Assembly (NCBI GenBank): GCA_025928215.1
Contig: JAICJW010000007.1
Coordinates: forward strand, 1 to 29,079
Length of the DNA stretch: 29,079 nucleotides
Direction: 5' to 3'
DNA from: Chloroflexia bacterium
GTDB taxonomy: Bacteria; Chloroflexota; Chloroflexia; Thermomicrobiales; JALYUS01
A model generated the notes under the pieces. The model ran no database searches. It was given only the letters and a program-made list of their open reading frames with translations, and was not told where the DNA came from. Every line of letters begins with the position of its first letter. Position 1 is the first letter of the stretch. A program made the position numbers and the translations under genes. Of the stretch, positions 14,786 through 22,047 are shown piece by piece.

Positions 14786-15230
14786 AGTGGCGGTAGGAGA
14801 GTACCGCTGTATCCTGTTGCCGGTTCGTGGCTCAGAGGTATCAACGGCGGCGGTGCATGCCGCGATGCTCGCCCGCGCGACGGATGCGACGGTGGCGATC
14901 CTCGGGGTCATAGACACGAGCGATGGGTTCTCGTTCAGCGCCGAAGGAAGGGACGCTTATCAACGGCGGCGCGTCGAGGCGCACACGGCGATTGAAGCGG
15001 CGAGTGCGCTAATCCGGGCCGCCGGTGTGCGGCGGGTCGAGCATCTCATCATGGATGGCGTACCGGCTGAGGCGATCCTCGAAGTCGCGGACGAGCAGGG
15101 TGCGGACGTGATCGTCCTCGGCGGCACGCGTGCTATGCTTGGCAATACATCCAATAGTGTAATCGGGCATGTTCTTCAGCACGCCCGATGCCCGGTAGTG
15201 ATCGTTCCCGCAGAAAGGACCCCCCGCTGA
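14778..15230 (+). CDS. Universal stress protein (UspA-like)
   Basis: 150 aa, start uncertain: GTG 14778 overlaps the peptidase stop, and GTG 14787 gives an N-terminus closer to the family (AVGEYRCILLPVRGSE). The UspA fold shows as ILLPVRGS, the Ala-rich helix, ATVAILGVIDTSDGF, VEHLIMDGVPAEAILEVADEQGADVIVLGG and the end VLQHARCPVVIVPAE. The usual ATP-loop G-x2-G-x9-G-(S/T) is shortened to GGTRAMLGNTSNSV, so ATP binding may be altered. UspA proteins are small cytoplasmic stress factors. The stop overlaps the kynureninase start (TGATG). Confidence 0.9.
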   Translation: MHRVAVGEYRCILLPVRGSEVSTAAVHAAMLARATDATVAILGVIDTSDGFSFSAEGRDAYQRRRVEAHTAIEAASALIRAAGVRRVEHLIMDGVPAEAILEVADEQGADVIVLGGTRAMLGNTSNSVIGHVLQHARCPVVIVPAERTPR

Positions 15231-16510
15231 TGGATACCAGCCGCGATGAGGCGCGCCGCCGCGATGCCGCCGATCCACTGAGGGCGTATCGCGACCATTT
15301 TTACACCCAACCGGGCACGATCTATCTCGATGGAAACTCGCTCGGTCTCCTCTCGCACGATGCGGAACGGACGCTGCTGCGCGTGCTCGAGGAATGGAAG
15401 ACGAAGGGTATTGAGGCGTGGATGAACGCCGACCCGCCATGGTTCACGCTCACGGAGGAATTGGGCGCGTTGATGGCCCCGCTCGTCGGCGCCGAGCCGG
15501 ATGAGGTGATCGTCACGGCGAGCACGACCGTCAATCTCCACGCGCTCGTCGCTACGTTCTACCGGCCAACGCCGGAGCGGCGGAAAATCATCGCCACATC
15601 ACTCGATTTTCCCTCGGACATCTACGCCTTGCAGAGCCAGATTCGCCTGCATGACGGCGATCCTGCCCGCGATCTCGTTATCGTACAGAGCCGGGACGGG
15701 CGGTTGATCGAGGAAGCGGAGATCATCGCCGCGATGGCGCCGGATGTCGCAATGGTCATTCTGCCCGCCGTTTATTACCGCAGCGGCCAACTCCTCGACC
15801 TTGCCCGCCTCACCGCCGCCGCGCATGAGCGGGGCATCTTGATCGGCATAGACGGCTGCCATTCCGTCGGCCTTGTGCCGCACGCATTCGACCGCTGGGG
15901 TGTGGATTTCGCCTTCTGGTGTACCTATAAATATCTGAATAGTGGCCCCGGTGGCACGGCGGGTTTGTACGTCAACCGGCGGCATTTCGGTGTCGCGCCC
16001 GGTATGGCGGGTTGGTGGGGCAGCGACAAGACGACGCAGTTCGATATGTCCCACACATTCACCGACGCGGGAAATGCCGGTTCATGGCAGATTGGCACGC
16101 CGCCCCTCCTGAGCACCGCGCCCCTGCATGGCTCGCTGCTGATGTTCGCGGAGGTGGGGATCGAGAACATCCGCGCTGCCTCCCTTGCCCGCACGGATTA
16201 CCTGATCGCCCTGATCGAGGCGATGGGTCTCACCGACGCGCCGTATCACTATGGCATTGGCACGCCACGCGATCACTCCCGGCGTGGCGGGCATGTCGCC
16301 GTCGAACACGCGGAGGGTACACGGATCGCTAAAGCACTTAAGACGAAGGGCGTCATCCCCGATTTCCGCCCGCCGAACATCGTCCGCCTCGCGCCCATTG
16401 CCCTCTACACCTCATATGACGAATGCTGGCAGGCCGCGCAGCATCTGAAGGCGATCATTGACGAGCGATCCTACGAAGCCTTTCCCATTGGCCGCGATCT
16501 GGTGGCGTAG
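15230..16510 (+). CDS. kynU: Kynureninase
   Basis: 426 aa; I use ATG 15230, which overlaps the UspA-like stop and has AAAGGA about nine bases before it. A PLP-dependent fold-type I enzyme that cleaves L-kynurenine (or 3-hydroxykynurenine) to anthranilate (or its hydroxy form) and alanine. Seen: IYLDGNSLGLL near the start, EVIVTASTTVNLH for phosphate contacts, DFPSDIYALQSQ, the PLP-ring Asp in GIDGCHSVG (D208) and the Schiff-base lysine in WCTYKYLNSGPGG (K234), with QIGTPP further on. Length is normal for bacterial KynU. No other kynurenine-pathway gene is in the window, so the use (NAD supply, tryptophan breakdown or anthranilate salvage) is open. Confidence 0.94.
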   Translation: MDTSRDEARRRDAADPLRAYRDHFYTQPGTIYLDGNSLGLLSHDAERTLLRVLEEWKTKGIEAWMNADPPWFTLTEELGALMAPLVGAEPDEVIVTASTTVNLHALVATFYRPTPERRKIIATSLDFPSDIYALQSQIRLHDGDPARDLVIVQSRDGRLIEEAEIIAAMAPDVAMVILPAVYYRSGQLLDLARLTAAAHERGILIGIDGCHSVGLVPHAFDRWGVDFAFWCTYKYLNSGPGGTAGLYVNRRHFGVAPGMAGWWGSDKTTQFDMSHTFTDAGNAGSWQIGTPPLLSTAPLHGSLLMFAEVGIENIRAASLARTDYLIALIEAMGLTDAPYHYGIGTPRDHSRRGGHVAVEHAEGTRIAKALKTKGVIPDFRPPNIVRLAPIALYTSYDECWQAAQHLKAIIDERSYEAFPIGRDLVA

Positions 16511-16533
16511 GCCGCCGGCTGCGGCTACCGCCT

Positions 16534-17145
16534 TTAGAATTTCGCCGCCGGATCGGGGCGCGTCGCGACCATCAGGTATTCGCGGTCATTCTGCCAGCGG
16601 ACTTCCGGGGCATCGAACCCCTGCGCCGCGAGCATCCCGGTCAGTTTCTCGACGCCGATCCGCCGGGGTTTCGGCGGGCCGTTTCCTTCCGGCGCGTCTT
16701 CGCGAAATTCGAGGATCGCGACAATGCCGCCGTGCCGGAGGACGTGATGCATCTGCACGATCATATGTTCCGGCGGCGTGATTTCGTGCAGGACGAAGGC
16801 GATGAAGCAGCAATCGAGGCTGCCCTCCGGCATCGGCAGGTCGTGATGCAGGTTCACATGCATCACGCGCACCGTCGGCGGCAGGTTCTTCGAACCCGCG
16901 ACGCGCAACATTTCCTCGCTCTGATCGAGAGCGAAGACGCGGCCCGTCTCGCCGACCGCCTTCGCCAGTTCGGCGGTGAAGAGGCCCGTGCCGCAGCCGA
17001 GGTCCGCGACGTGCATGCCGTGGCGCAGGCTGAGGCGGCCAATCATCGCCGGTGGATCGAGGCGTTCGAGACGTTCCGGCGATTCCATCCGCTGCCACTT
17101 CGTCGTGTCGAAGATATGGGCATGGTCGCCCTGCTGCTCCGCCAT
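16534..17145 (-). CDS. Class I SAM-dependent methyltransferase
   Basis: 203 aa from ATG 17145, which starts one base after the GNAT gene's stop; GGAGGG in the end of that gene serves as ribosome-binding site. A TTG at 17169 is in frame but poor. Motif I VADLGCGTG (46-54) binds SAM, followed by ALDQSEEML (acidic ribose-binding loop), SLDCCFIAFVLHEI and HHVLRHGGIVAILEF. The FVLHEI and HHVLR-GG steps are typical of UbiE-like small-molecule methyltransferases. The C-terminus has a conserved-looking GVEKLTGMLAAQGF...NDREYLMVATRP. The substrate cannot be told. Confidence 0.9.
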   Translation of the reverse strand: MAEQQGDHAHIFDTTKWQRMESPERLERLDPPAMIGRLSLRHGMHVADLGCGTGLFTAELAKAVGETGRVFALDQSEEMLRVAGSKNLPPTVRVMHVNLHHDLPMPEGSLDCCFIAFVLHEITPPEHMIVQMHHVLRHGGIVAILEFREDAPEGNGPPKPRRIGVEKLTGMLAAQGFDAPEVRWQNDREYLMVATRPDPAAKF

Positions 17146-17146
17146 G

Positions 17147-17914
17147 TTATTCATCCCTCCGATATTCAACGCCGGTATCCACCGGCACGAGGCCGAGCAG
17201 TTGCGCCAGCCCCAATGAAGTAACGTTGTCCGTGAACGCCGTCCATTGCGGGAGCAAACCCTTCGCCGCCACCGCTGTCATGAGGGAATGCGCGCAGGCC
17301 GTCGCATACCCCTTGCCACGCGCGTTTCGGTCGGTATGCGCGCCGACCTCCGCGTACGGCGGGGCAATCGCCCATGTCGCGGCGATGGCGACGAGATTGC
17401 CCCCCTCCTCGACACCATCCGCCAGTCCCTCGGCGAGCAGCGCGGCAACGCTTCCGAAGGCGTCCGTCAGCCACTCCCCCTCGCCGCGCAGCAGCCGCGT
17501 GACTGCGGCGGCATCGGGCGGGCCGAGCGGCCGCGTGTGAATATGCGTCCGCTCCAATGGCGGCAATTGCCAACCATCCGTCGCGGCAAGAATCGTGAGG
17601 TCCGTGCGTTGATCGCCGAACAGCGTCTCGTTGATCAGTCGCTCCGTTTGAGCATCCGAGACCCAGAGGCGGCTGATACCCGGCTCCTCCGCGAGAAAAT
17701 CCCGGAGCGGTTCCGCGTCACCGAGCGATAGGAGGTACGCGCCACTGAGTGATGGCGCGGGCATTATCACCGCCGCCGCGTGCGGGCGCAGAAGGTCGTC
17801 CACCATCACCCGCGCCCCGCCCGAGCGCAACAAAAACCGCGCCGCCGTATGCCACGGGCGCGGCTCCAGACGAGCAAGCAGAGCGGGGAATCGGTCGCGC
17901 GGGTAATCTTGCAT
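17147..17914 (-). CDS. GNAT-family N-acetyltransferase
   Basis: 255 aa from the ATG at 17914, ten bases after GGAG; the frame stays open to 18022, but a promoter -10 (17961-17969) covers the other in-frame ATG at 17962. The N-terminal half (PRPWHTAARFLLRSGGARVMVDDLL...) has no obvious motif and may be a substrate or degenerate GNAT domain. The C-terminal half is GNAT: AIAATWAIAPPYAEVGAHTDRNARGKGYATACAHSLM, with the acetyl-CoA loop RGKGYA. The gene is followed with a 1-bp gap by the methyltransferase, so the pair form an operon. The acetylated substrate is not known. Confidence 0.85.
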   Translation of the reverse strand: MQDYPRDRFPALLARLEPRPWHTAARFLLRSGGARVMVDDLLRPHAAAVIMPAPSLSGAYLLSLGDAEPLRDFLAEEPGISRLWVSDAQTERLINETLFGDQRTDLTILAATDGWQLPPLERTHIHTRPLGPPDAAAVTRLLRGEGEWLTDAFGSVAALLAEGLADGVEEGGNLVAIAATWAIAPPYAEVGAHTDRNARGKGYATACAHSLMTAVAAKGLLPQWTAFTDNVTSLGLAQLLGLVPVDTGVEYRRDE

Positions 17915-17960
17915 CGCGTTTGCACTCCAACCCATCGAGAAATGAGAGACGACATCGCCC

Positions 17961-17969
17961 ATGATACCA
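17961..17969 (-). promoter_or_regulatory. Extended -10 element before the GNAT/methyltransferase operon
   Basis: Read on the minus strand, TGG then TATCAT, an extended -10, about 40 nt upstream of the preferred ATG at 17914. No good -35 is seen. Its place argues against the longer starts. Confidence 0.4.
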
Positions 17970-18083
17970 GAACATCCCACACGATCATCCGGCAGGCGGG
18001 AAACGAACGTTTCAGAGTACACTATGGTGGAATGGAACCGGGGTTGAGAGGAAGGGCCGACGATTCGGGAGAGGAGACGCGGT

Positions 18084-18326
18084 GTGCCACTCGGGCTAAC
18101 GATGGAAGAAATCCAGATGCTGATCGCCGAAGCGGCACAGACGACGCCGGATATCGGGCCGGACGGCGAGGAAATGAGCGATCCCGAATACGTGACGGCC
18201 TACTTGCTCAATATCATCATCCCGCTCCTGCGCGACAACAACCTGCGTATCGAGGAGCAATTACGCGCCGCAGGGATCGTCATCCCCGAAATGCACCCGG
18301 CCACAGACGAGACGTCGAACCCCTGA
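18084..18326 (+). CDS. Small acidic 80-aa protein, unknown function
   Basis: The GTG at 18084 has GAGAGGAG seven bases upstream, a strong site that decides the start. The protein is acidic with two predicted helices: LTMEEIQMLIAEAAQ near the start and EYVTAYLLNIIIPLLRDNNLRIEEQLRAAGI in the middle, which could form a helical bundle or coiled coil. It has no cysteine and no signal peptide. Monocistronic, divergent from the GNAT operon and followed by a terminator. I do not recognise a family. Confidence 0.75.
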   Translation: MPLGLTMEEIQMLIAEAAQTTPDIGPDGEEMSDPEYVTAYLLNIIIPLLRDNNLRIEEQLRAAGIVIPEMHPATDETSNP

Positions 18327-18347
18327 TTGCTCCTGCCCCGGAAACAC

Positions 18348-18385
18348 AACGCCCCGGCCATCGTGCCGGAGCGTTGGTGGCTTTT
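18348..18385. terminator. Intrinsic terminator between convergent genes
   Basis: AACGCCCCGGC and GCCGGAGCGTT form an 11-bp stem with one C-A mismatch and a 6-nt loop, followed on the plus strand by GGTGGC and TTTT. On the minus strand the stem is followed by GTGTTTCC, so it may work both ways. Confidence 0.65.
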
Positions 18386-18431
18386 CCTAGTGACGTAGGG
18401 CGCTGATTCCTCAGCCCGCAGTCCTGTCCCC

Positions 18432-19034
18432 TTATGCGGTCACACCGCCGGCGATCTTCTTCAGTTCGTCCACCAGCAATTGGTTCCAGGCCGCGGTGCG
18501 CTCGGCGCGCAGTTTCGTGCTTTCCGCGCCCCATGCCTGCCGGGCCTCCGGGGAGAGGTCGCCGAAATCGGCGTTTTGCGGCGCGTTGTACTCGGGATGG
18601 GCGGCGAAAAAGGCATTGCGAGCCGCTGTGGATTCCGCGGTCTGGGCGGCGGGGCGCTCGATGAAATGGCCGAGTTCGTGCATCTGCTGATCGAAGAAGA
18701 CGACGACGGGAATGGACTTGAACTTGCCTTCCTTCAGGTATTGGTTCATCAGGTCTTCGTTCTGATCGCGCAGAAAGACCCGGACATTCAATTTGCCGGA
18801 TTCATTCGCCAATTTGCCAAGTACCGGCAGCCCCGCGATCACGTCGCCGCACCAGTCTTCGGCGATGACAAGGGCGTTGAGTTTCTCCGGCAGATTCTTG
18901 AAGGCCGCGACATCGTCAGGCTTCAGTTGCACCTTGCCCTCGTTTTCGACAAAGCGCTCTTTATTCTGCGTCATCTGATCCACATACTGCTGATAGGTCA
19001 GACCTTCGTTGAACCGTTCCTGGGTTACTGCCAT
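18432..19034 (-). CDS. Thioredoxin-fold protein with WCGD in place of CxxC
   Basis: 200 aa from ATG 19034, which has GGAGGAAG nine bases upstream; the longer open frame is not supported. After an N-terminal helical part (YQQYVDQMTQNKERF) comes the thioredoxin strand LNALVIAEDWCGDVIAGLPVL, in which the usual W-C-x-x-C is WCGD (61-64), leaving one cysteine. The cis-Pro loop SIPVVVFFD is intact. Proteins of this kind are usually annotated as thioredoxin family. With a single cysteine they cannot do classic dithiol exchange and may act on mixed disulfides or not be redox-active. There is no signal peptide. Transcribed apart from its neighbours. Confidence 0.85.
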   Translation of the reverse strand: MAVTQERFNEGLTYQQYVDQMTQNKERFVENEGKVQLKPDDVAAFKNLPEKLNALVIAEDWCGDVIAGLPVLGKLANESGKLNVRVFLRDQNEDLMNQYLKEGKFKSIPVVVFFDQQMHELGHFIERPAAQTAESTAARNAFFAAHPEYNAPQNADFGDLSPEARQAWGAESTKLRAERTAAWNQLLVDELKKIAGGVTA

Positions 19035-19194
19035 CGAGCACTTCCTCCTGGGGTGTAGCTGTGACAACGTCCGTACGATCCATGATCGCCCATGGGGTCG
19101 CATTTCTCTGCAACGTACCGAACTGCTCTCTGTATTCCCCCTCCTCATTCACCGCGCGCTGCGAGAGCGTATTGGTGATGGCGGAAAAACGGTG

Positions 19195-19848
19195 CTAGTC
19201 GCGGTGGAAGCGGATAATCTCGCCCGTTATTCCCTCGTCCGTGACCTGGAGCAGGCCATAGGAGAAGGACAGTTCCTTGCGGCGGTCGGTCGGGGAACCG
19301 GGGTTGAACATCAGCACCCCATCCACCTGCTCATTCATCGGCTGATGGCTGTGCCCGAAAATGATGCACGCGACATCGCTGAATGAGCGGCGGGCGCGCT
19401 CCGCCGTCGTCCTGCCCATCCCGCCGTCTCCATGCACGACGCCGATCCGCCACGGCCCAACCGCGACAATCCGCTGCACGGGCAGCCGCATGCGCACGTC
19501 CGGCGATTCCATATTGCCGCGTACCGCGAGCACGGGCGGCCCCAACCGCCGAATGCGCTCCAACGCATCGAGCGTCGTCAGGTCGCCCGCGTGGAGAATC
19601 AGGCCGACATTGCGCATCGCATGCGTGACGAGATAGGGCAGTTCCCGCGCGCGGGAGGGCATATGGGTATCGGCGAGCACGCCGATGGTGAGCGGCGGCG
19701 TCCAGACGCGCTCCTCCGCCGGTGGTGGCGGCGGCAGAGGCGGGAACTGCGAGTTGTCCGCGCCCGTGCGCAGATTCACACTCCCCGGCACCGGCGGGCG
19801 ATAGGAGCCTGGCCCCTTCGGACGATTAGGGGGATCCGATTCGTTCAC
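19195..19848 (-). CDS. YfcE/MJ0936-type metallophosphoesterase
   Basis: 217 aa from GTG 19848, which follows GGAGGG at a good distance; the frame is open to 19911, but that part lies over the promoter. The first 50 residues are Pro-rich (PPLPPPPPAEE), unusual for the family. Then come the metal motifs in order: LADTHM (D-x-H), HAGDLT, RGNMES (G-N-x), VVHGDG and FGHSHQP, followed by MFNPGSPTDRR. These are the ligands of calcineurin-like di-metal phosphodiesterases of about 160-170 residues, such as YfcE. Function is probably general phosphodiester cleavage; the physiological substrate is unknown. Divergent from yajQ. Confidence 0.9.
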   Translation of the reverse strand: MNESDPPNRPKGPGSYRPPVPGSVNLRTGADNSQFPPLPPPPPAEERVWTPPLTIGVLADTHMPSRARELPYLVTHAMRNVGLILHAGDLTTLDALERIRRLGPPVLAVRGNMESPDVRMRLPVQRIVAVGPWRIGVVHGDGGMGRTTAERARRSFSDVACIIFGHSHQPMNEQVDGVLMFNPGSPTDRRKELSFSYGLLQVTDEGITGEIIRFHRD

Positions 19849-19864
19849 CAAAACCCTCCGGGGA

Positions 19865-19879
19865 AGGACTAAGGACTGA
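19865..19879. repeat. GGACTRA heptamer pair, left arm of an inverted repeat
   Basis: AGGACTAAGGACTGA is two heptamers (GGACTAA, GGACTGA). Its exact inverted copy lies at 19990-20004. It sits in the leader of the phosphoesterase gene. Confidence 0.8.
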
Positions 19880-19901
19880 AGCCACCATCCCATACGGTCG
19901 G

Positions 19902-19910
19902 ATAATACCA
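19902..19910 (-). promoter_or_regulatory. Extended -10 for the phosphoesterase gene
   Basis: On the minus strand, TGG then TATTAT. It lies back to back with the yajQ -10 element, 8 bp apart. No good -35 is visible. Confidence 0.5.
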
Positions 19911-19918
19911 CGGCTGCA

Positions 19919-19927
19919 TGGTATACT
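19919..19927 (+). promoter_or_regulatory. Extended -10 for yajQ
   Basis: TGG then TATACT, about 100 bp before the yajQ start. Its -35 region would overlap the minus-strand -10, so the two promoters may exclude each other. Confidence 0.5.
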
Positions 19928-19982
19928 TACCGTCCGGCAGCCGTGCCTGCCGGCAGTCGTTACTACGATGAGGCGAGGCCAC

Positions 19983-20004
19983 TCAGTCCTCAGTCCTTAG
20001 TCCT
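19983..20004. repeat. GGACTRA heptamers in reverse, right arm of the inverted repeat
   Basis: TCAGTCC, TCAGTCC and TTAGTCC in a row; 19990-20004 is the exact inverse of 19865-19879. It lies in the yajQ leader, ending about 24 bases before the ATG. Confidence 0.8.
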
Positions 20005-20027
20005 ACCGCGACCGAAGGGAGCAATAG

Positions 20028-20525
20028 ATGGCATCCGCATCGTCCTTCGATATTGTCTCGAAGTTCGACCGGCAGGAATTGAAGAATGCCGTGGATCAGG
20101 CGCAACGTGAGATGATGACGCGCTACGACCTGAAAGATACGAAGAGCGAGATCGTCCTCGATGACAAGGCGATCACCATCACCGCACCATCCGATTATGT
20201 CGTCTCGACAATCCGCGACTTGTTGGAGAGTAAGGTGCTGCGGCGGCAGTTGTCGCTCAAAATCCTCGATCCGGGCAAAGTTGAGGAGATCTCGGGCGCG
20301 CGCGCGAAGCAGGTCATCACCCTCAAAGAGGGACTTCCGGAAGACCTCGCCAAGAAGATGACGAAGACGATCCGCGACGAGTTCAAGAAGGTTCAGCCGC
20401 AAATCCAGGGCGACGCCATCCGCGTCCAGGCCAAAGCGCGCGACGATCTCCAGGGCGTCATCCAATACTTCCGCACCCACGAGGACGATTATCCCGTCGC
20501 CCTCCAATTCGTCAACTATCGGTAG
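20028..20525 (+). CDS. yajQ: YajQ-family nucleotide-binding protein
   Basis: 165 aa, the usual YajQ length of about 160-165. The ATG at 20028 has GAAGGGAG upstream. Family motifs are all present: SFDIVSKFDRQELKNAVDQA near the start, RYDLKD, ITITAPSDYVV, DPGKVEEISGARAKQVITLKEGL and KKVQPQIQGDAIRVQAKARDDLQ before the FVNYR end. YajQ proteins have two ferredoxin-like domains and bind nucleic acid or nucleotide; a Xanthomonas member binds cyclic di-GMP. No effector partner gene is nearby here. rimO follows after 52 bp that contain a strong hairpin. Confidence 0.95.
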   Translation: MASASSFDIVSKFDRQELKNAVDQAQREMMTRYDLKDTKSEIVLDDKAITITAPSDYVVSTIRDLLESKVLRRQLSLKILDPGKVEEISGARAKQVITLKEGLPEDLAKKMTKTIRDEFKKVQPQIQGDAIRVQAKARDDLQGVIQYFRTHEDDYPVALQFVNYR

Positions 20526-20534
20526 CATATTTCT

Positions 20535-20576
20535 CCCCCTTCCCTCGGAGGGAAGGGGGCTGAGGAGTTAGGTTCT
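20535..20576 (+). repeat. Half-copy of the two-hairpin repeat (copy C), with hairpin between yajQ and rimO
   Basis: CCCCCTTCCCT and AGGGAAGGGGG (20535-20559) form a perfect 11-bp stem with a 3-nt loop, ten bases past the yajQ stop. The sequence then runs through a GAGGAG..AGGTTCTC end like the GTGAGGTTCTC end of copy B. It supplies the bases before the rimO start. No T tract follows, so termination is not assured. Confidence 0.6.
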
Positions 20577-20577
20577 C

Positions 20578-22047
20578 TTGCCAAAGCAGCGCACGTATCA
20601 CATTTTGACGCTCGGTTGCGCGAAGAACGCCGTGGACTCCGAGGGCATGCATAGCGTGCTCTCCCGACGCGGCTACGAGGCGGTGACGACGCCCCGCGCG
20701 GCGGAGGTCGTCATCGTCAATACGTGCGGGTTCATCGGGCCGTCGCGGGACGAATCTATGGGCGTGCTGCGCGATCTAGCGGGGCGCAAGCGACTGGGGC
20801 AGGTACTCGTCGCGGCCGGTTGCCTGCCCGCCCTCCCCGGCTGGGAACAGACGGTGCGAGACGAACAGGGCGTTGACGGCGTCATCCGCACGCAGCAATG
20901 GAGCGGCATCGCCGATCTCGTGGACGAGTTGACGGGCCGGGAGCGCGTGCCGGAGACGTGGGTCGCCAGCCGTCTCGCCGCCGATAGCGCCGCGAGCGGG
21001 ATGATTCCCCTGCCACTCGCCGAAATCGGCGCTGATGGCCTGATCGCACCTTTCAACCGCGCCGCAGGCAGGCCGAGTGCGTATGTGAAGATCGCGGACG
21101 GCTGCAATCATACCTGCGCCTTCTGCACGATCCCCTCAATCAAGGGGCCGAGCGTCTCCAAGCGGCCAATTGCCGTCCTCGAAGAGGTGCAGGCGCTCGT
21201 CGCGGGCGGCACCAGAGAGGCGGTCTTCATCTCGCAGAATACCGGCGCCTACGGGCAGGACCTGGAGCCTCGCACGACGCTCGCGCAATTGCTCGCCTGG
21301 GTCTGCGAGGAGACGCCGGAACTCCCCTGGCTGCGGATGCATTATCTCTACCCGACGCATATCAATCCGCAGTTGATCGAGACGCTGGCGACGCATGACC
21401 AACTCGTGCCGTATATAGATTTCCCCTTGCAGCATGCGCACCCGGCAATCCTGCGTACAATGGGCCGCCCCTCCGACGCCGCCCAGACGCGCCGCACGAT
21501 TGCCACACTGCGCGAGCGCATCCCGGATATCGCCCTCCGCACGACGTTCATCGTCGGCTATCCGGGCGAGACGGAGGAGCAGTTTCAGACGCTGCTCGAT
21601 TTCATCGCGGAGATGCGATTCGATCATGTCGGCGCGTTCATGTACTGCAACGAACCGGGTACTCGCGCCGCGCTCCTGCCGGACGATGTGCCCCCCGAGG
21701 TCAAGCAGGAGCGATACGCCCGCCTGATGGAGACACAGCGCGCGATCTCGCTCGCCAATAACCGCGCGCTCGTCGGTCGCACGCTCGACGTGTTGATCGA
21801 GGGCGAGGGTGAAGTTGAGGACGAAACAGGCGCGACCGTCCCGATCAGCGCCGGGCGTGCGAAGCGGCACGCGCCGGAAGTGGATGGCCTCGTCTTCATC
21901 GCGGGTATTCACCCGGTCGGCAGTATCGTCCCCGTGCGCATTACCGAGGCCGACGAGTACGACCTCTGGGGCGAAGCGCCCGAACTCGTCGCCGCAGCGC
22001 CCCACGCCGTATCCCGGCCCCAAGCGAAACGACGCCGCCATCAATGA
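20578..22047 (+). CDS. rimO: Ribosomal protein S12 methylthiotransferase RimO
   Basis: 489 aa. A radical-SAM enzyme with two 4Fe-4S clusters that adds a methylthio group to an aspartate of ribosomal protein S12. The N-terminal cluster domain starts TLGCAKNAVDSEGM, with VNTCGFIGPSRDES and AAGCLP supplying the other two cysteines. The radical-SAM cluster is CNHTCAFC (C-x3-C-x2-C) in KIADGCNHTCAFCTIPSIKG, followed by MHYLYPTHI and YIDFPLQHAHP, which are RimO-like rather than MiaB-like. A TRAM domain lies near the C-terminus; a 40-residue tail with PQAKRRR makes it longer than the usual 440. The TTG start at 20578 has AGGAG about ten bases upstream, inside a dispersed repeat. It overlaps the next gene by ATGA. 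Confidence 0.95.
   Translation: MPKQRTYHILTLGCAKNAVDSEGMHSVLSRRGYEAVTTPRAAEVVIVNTCGFIGPSRDESMGVLRDLAGRKRLGQVLVAAGCLPALPGWEQTVRDEQGVDGVIRTQQWSGIADLVDELTGRERVPETWVASRLAADSAASGMIPLPLAEIGADGLIAPFNRAAGRPSAYVKIADGCNHTCAFCTIPSIKGPSVSKRPIAVLEEVQALVAGGTREAVFISQNTGAYGQDLEPRTTLAQLLAWVCEETPELPWLRMHYLYPTHINPQLIETLATHDQLVPYIDFPLQHAHPAILRTMGRPSDAAQTRRTIATLRERIPDIALRTTFIVGYPGETEEQFQTLLDFIAEMRFDHVGAFMYCNEPGTRAALLPDDVPPEVKQERYARLMETQRAISLANNRALVGRTLDVLIEGEGEVEDETGATVPISAGRAKRHAPEVDGLVFIAGIHPVGSIVPVRITEADEYDLWGEAPELVAAAPHAVSRPQAKRRRHQ

Noticed and set aside
19865..20004. Insertion sequence with inverted ends
   Set aside because: Only 140 bp, no transposase and no target duplication seen. The inside holds promoters.
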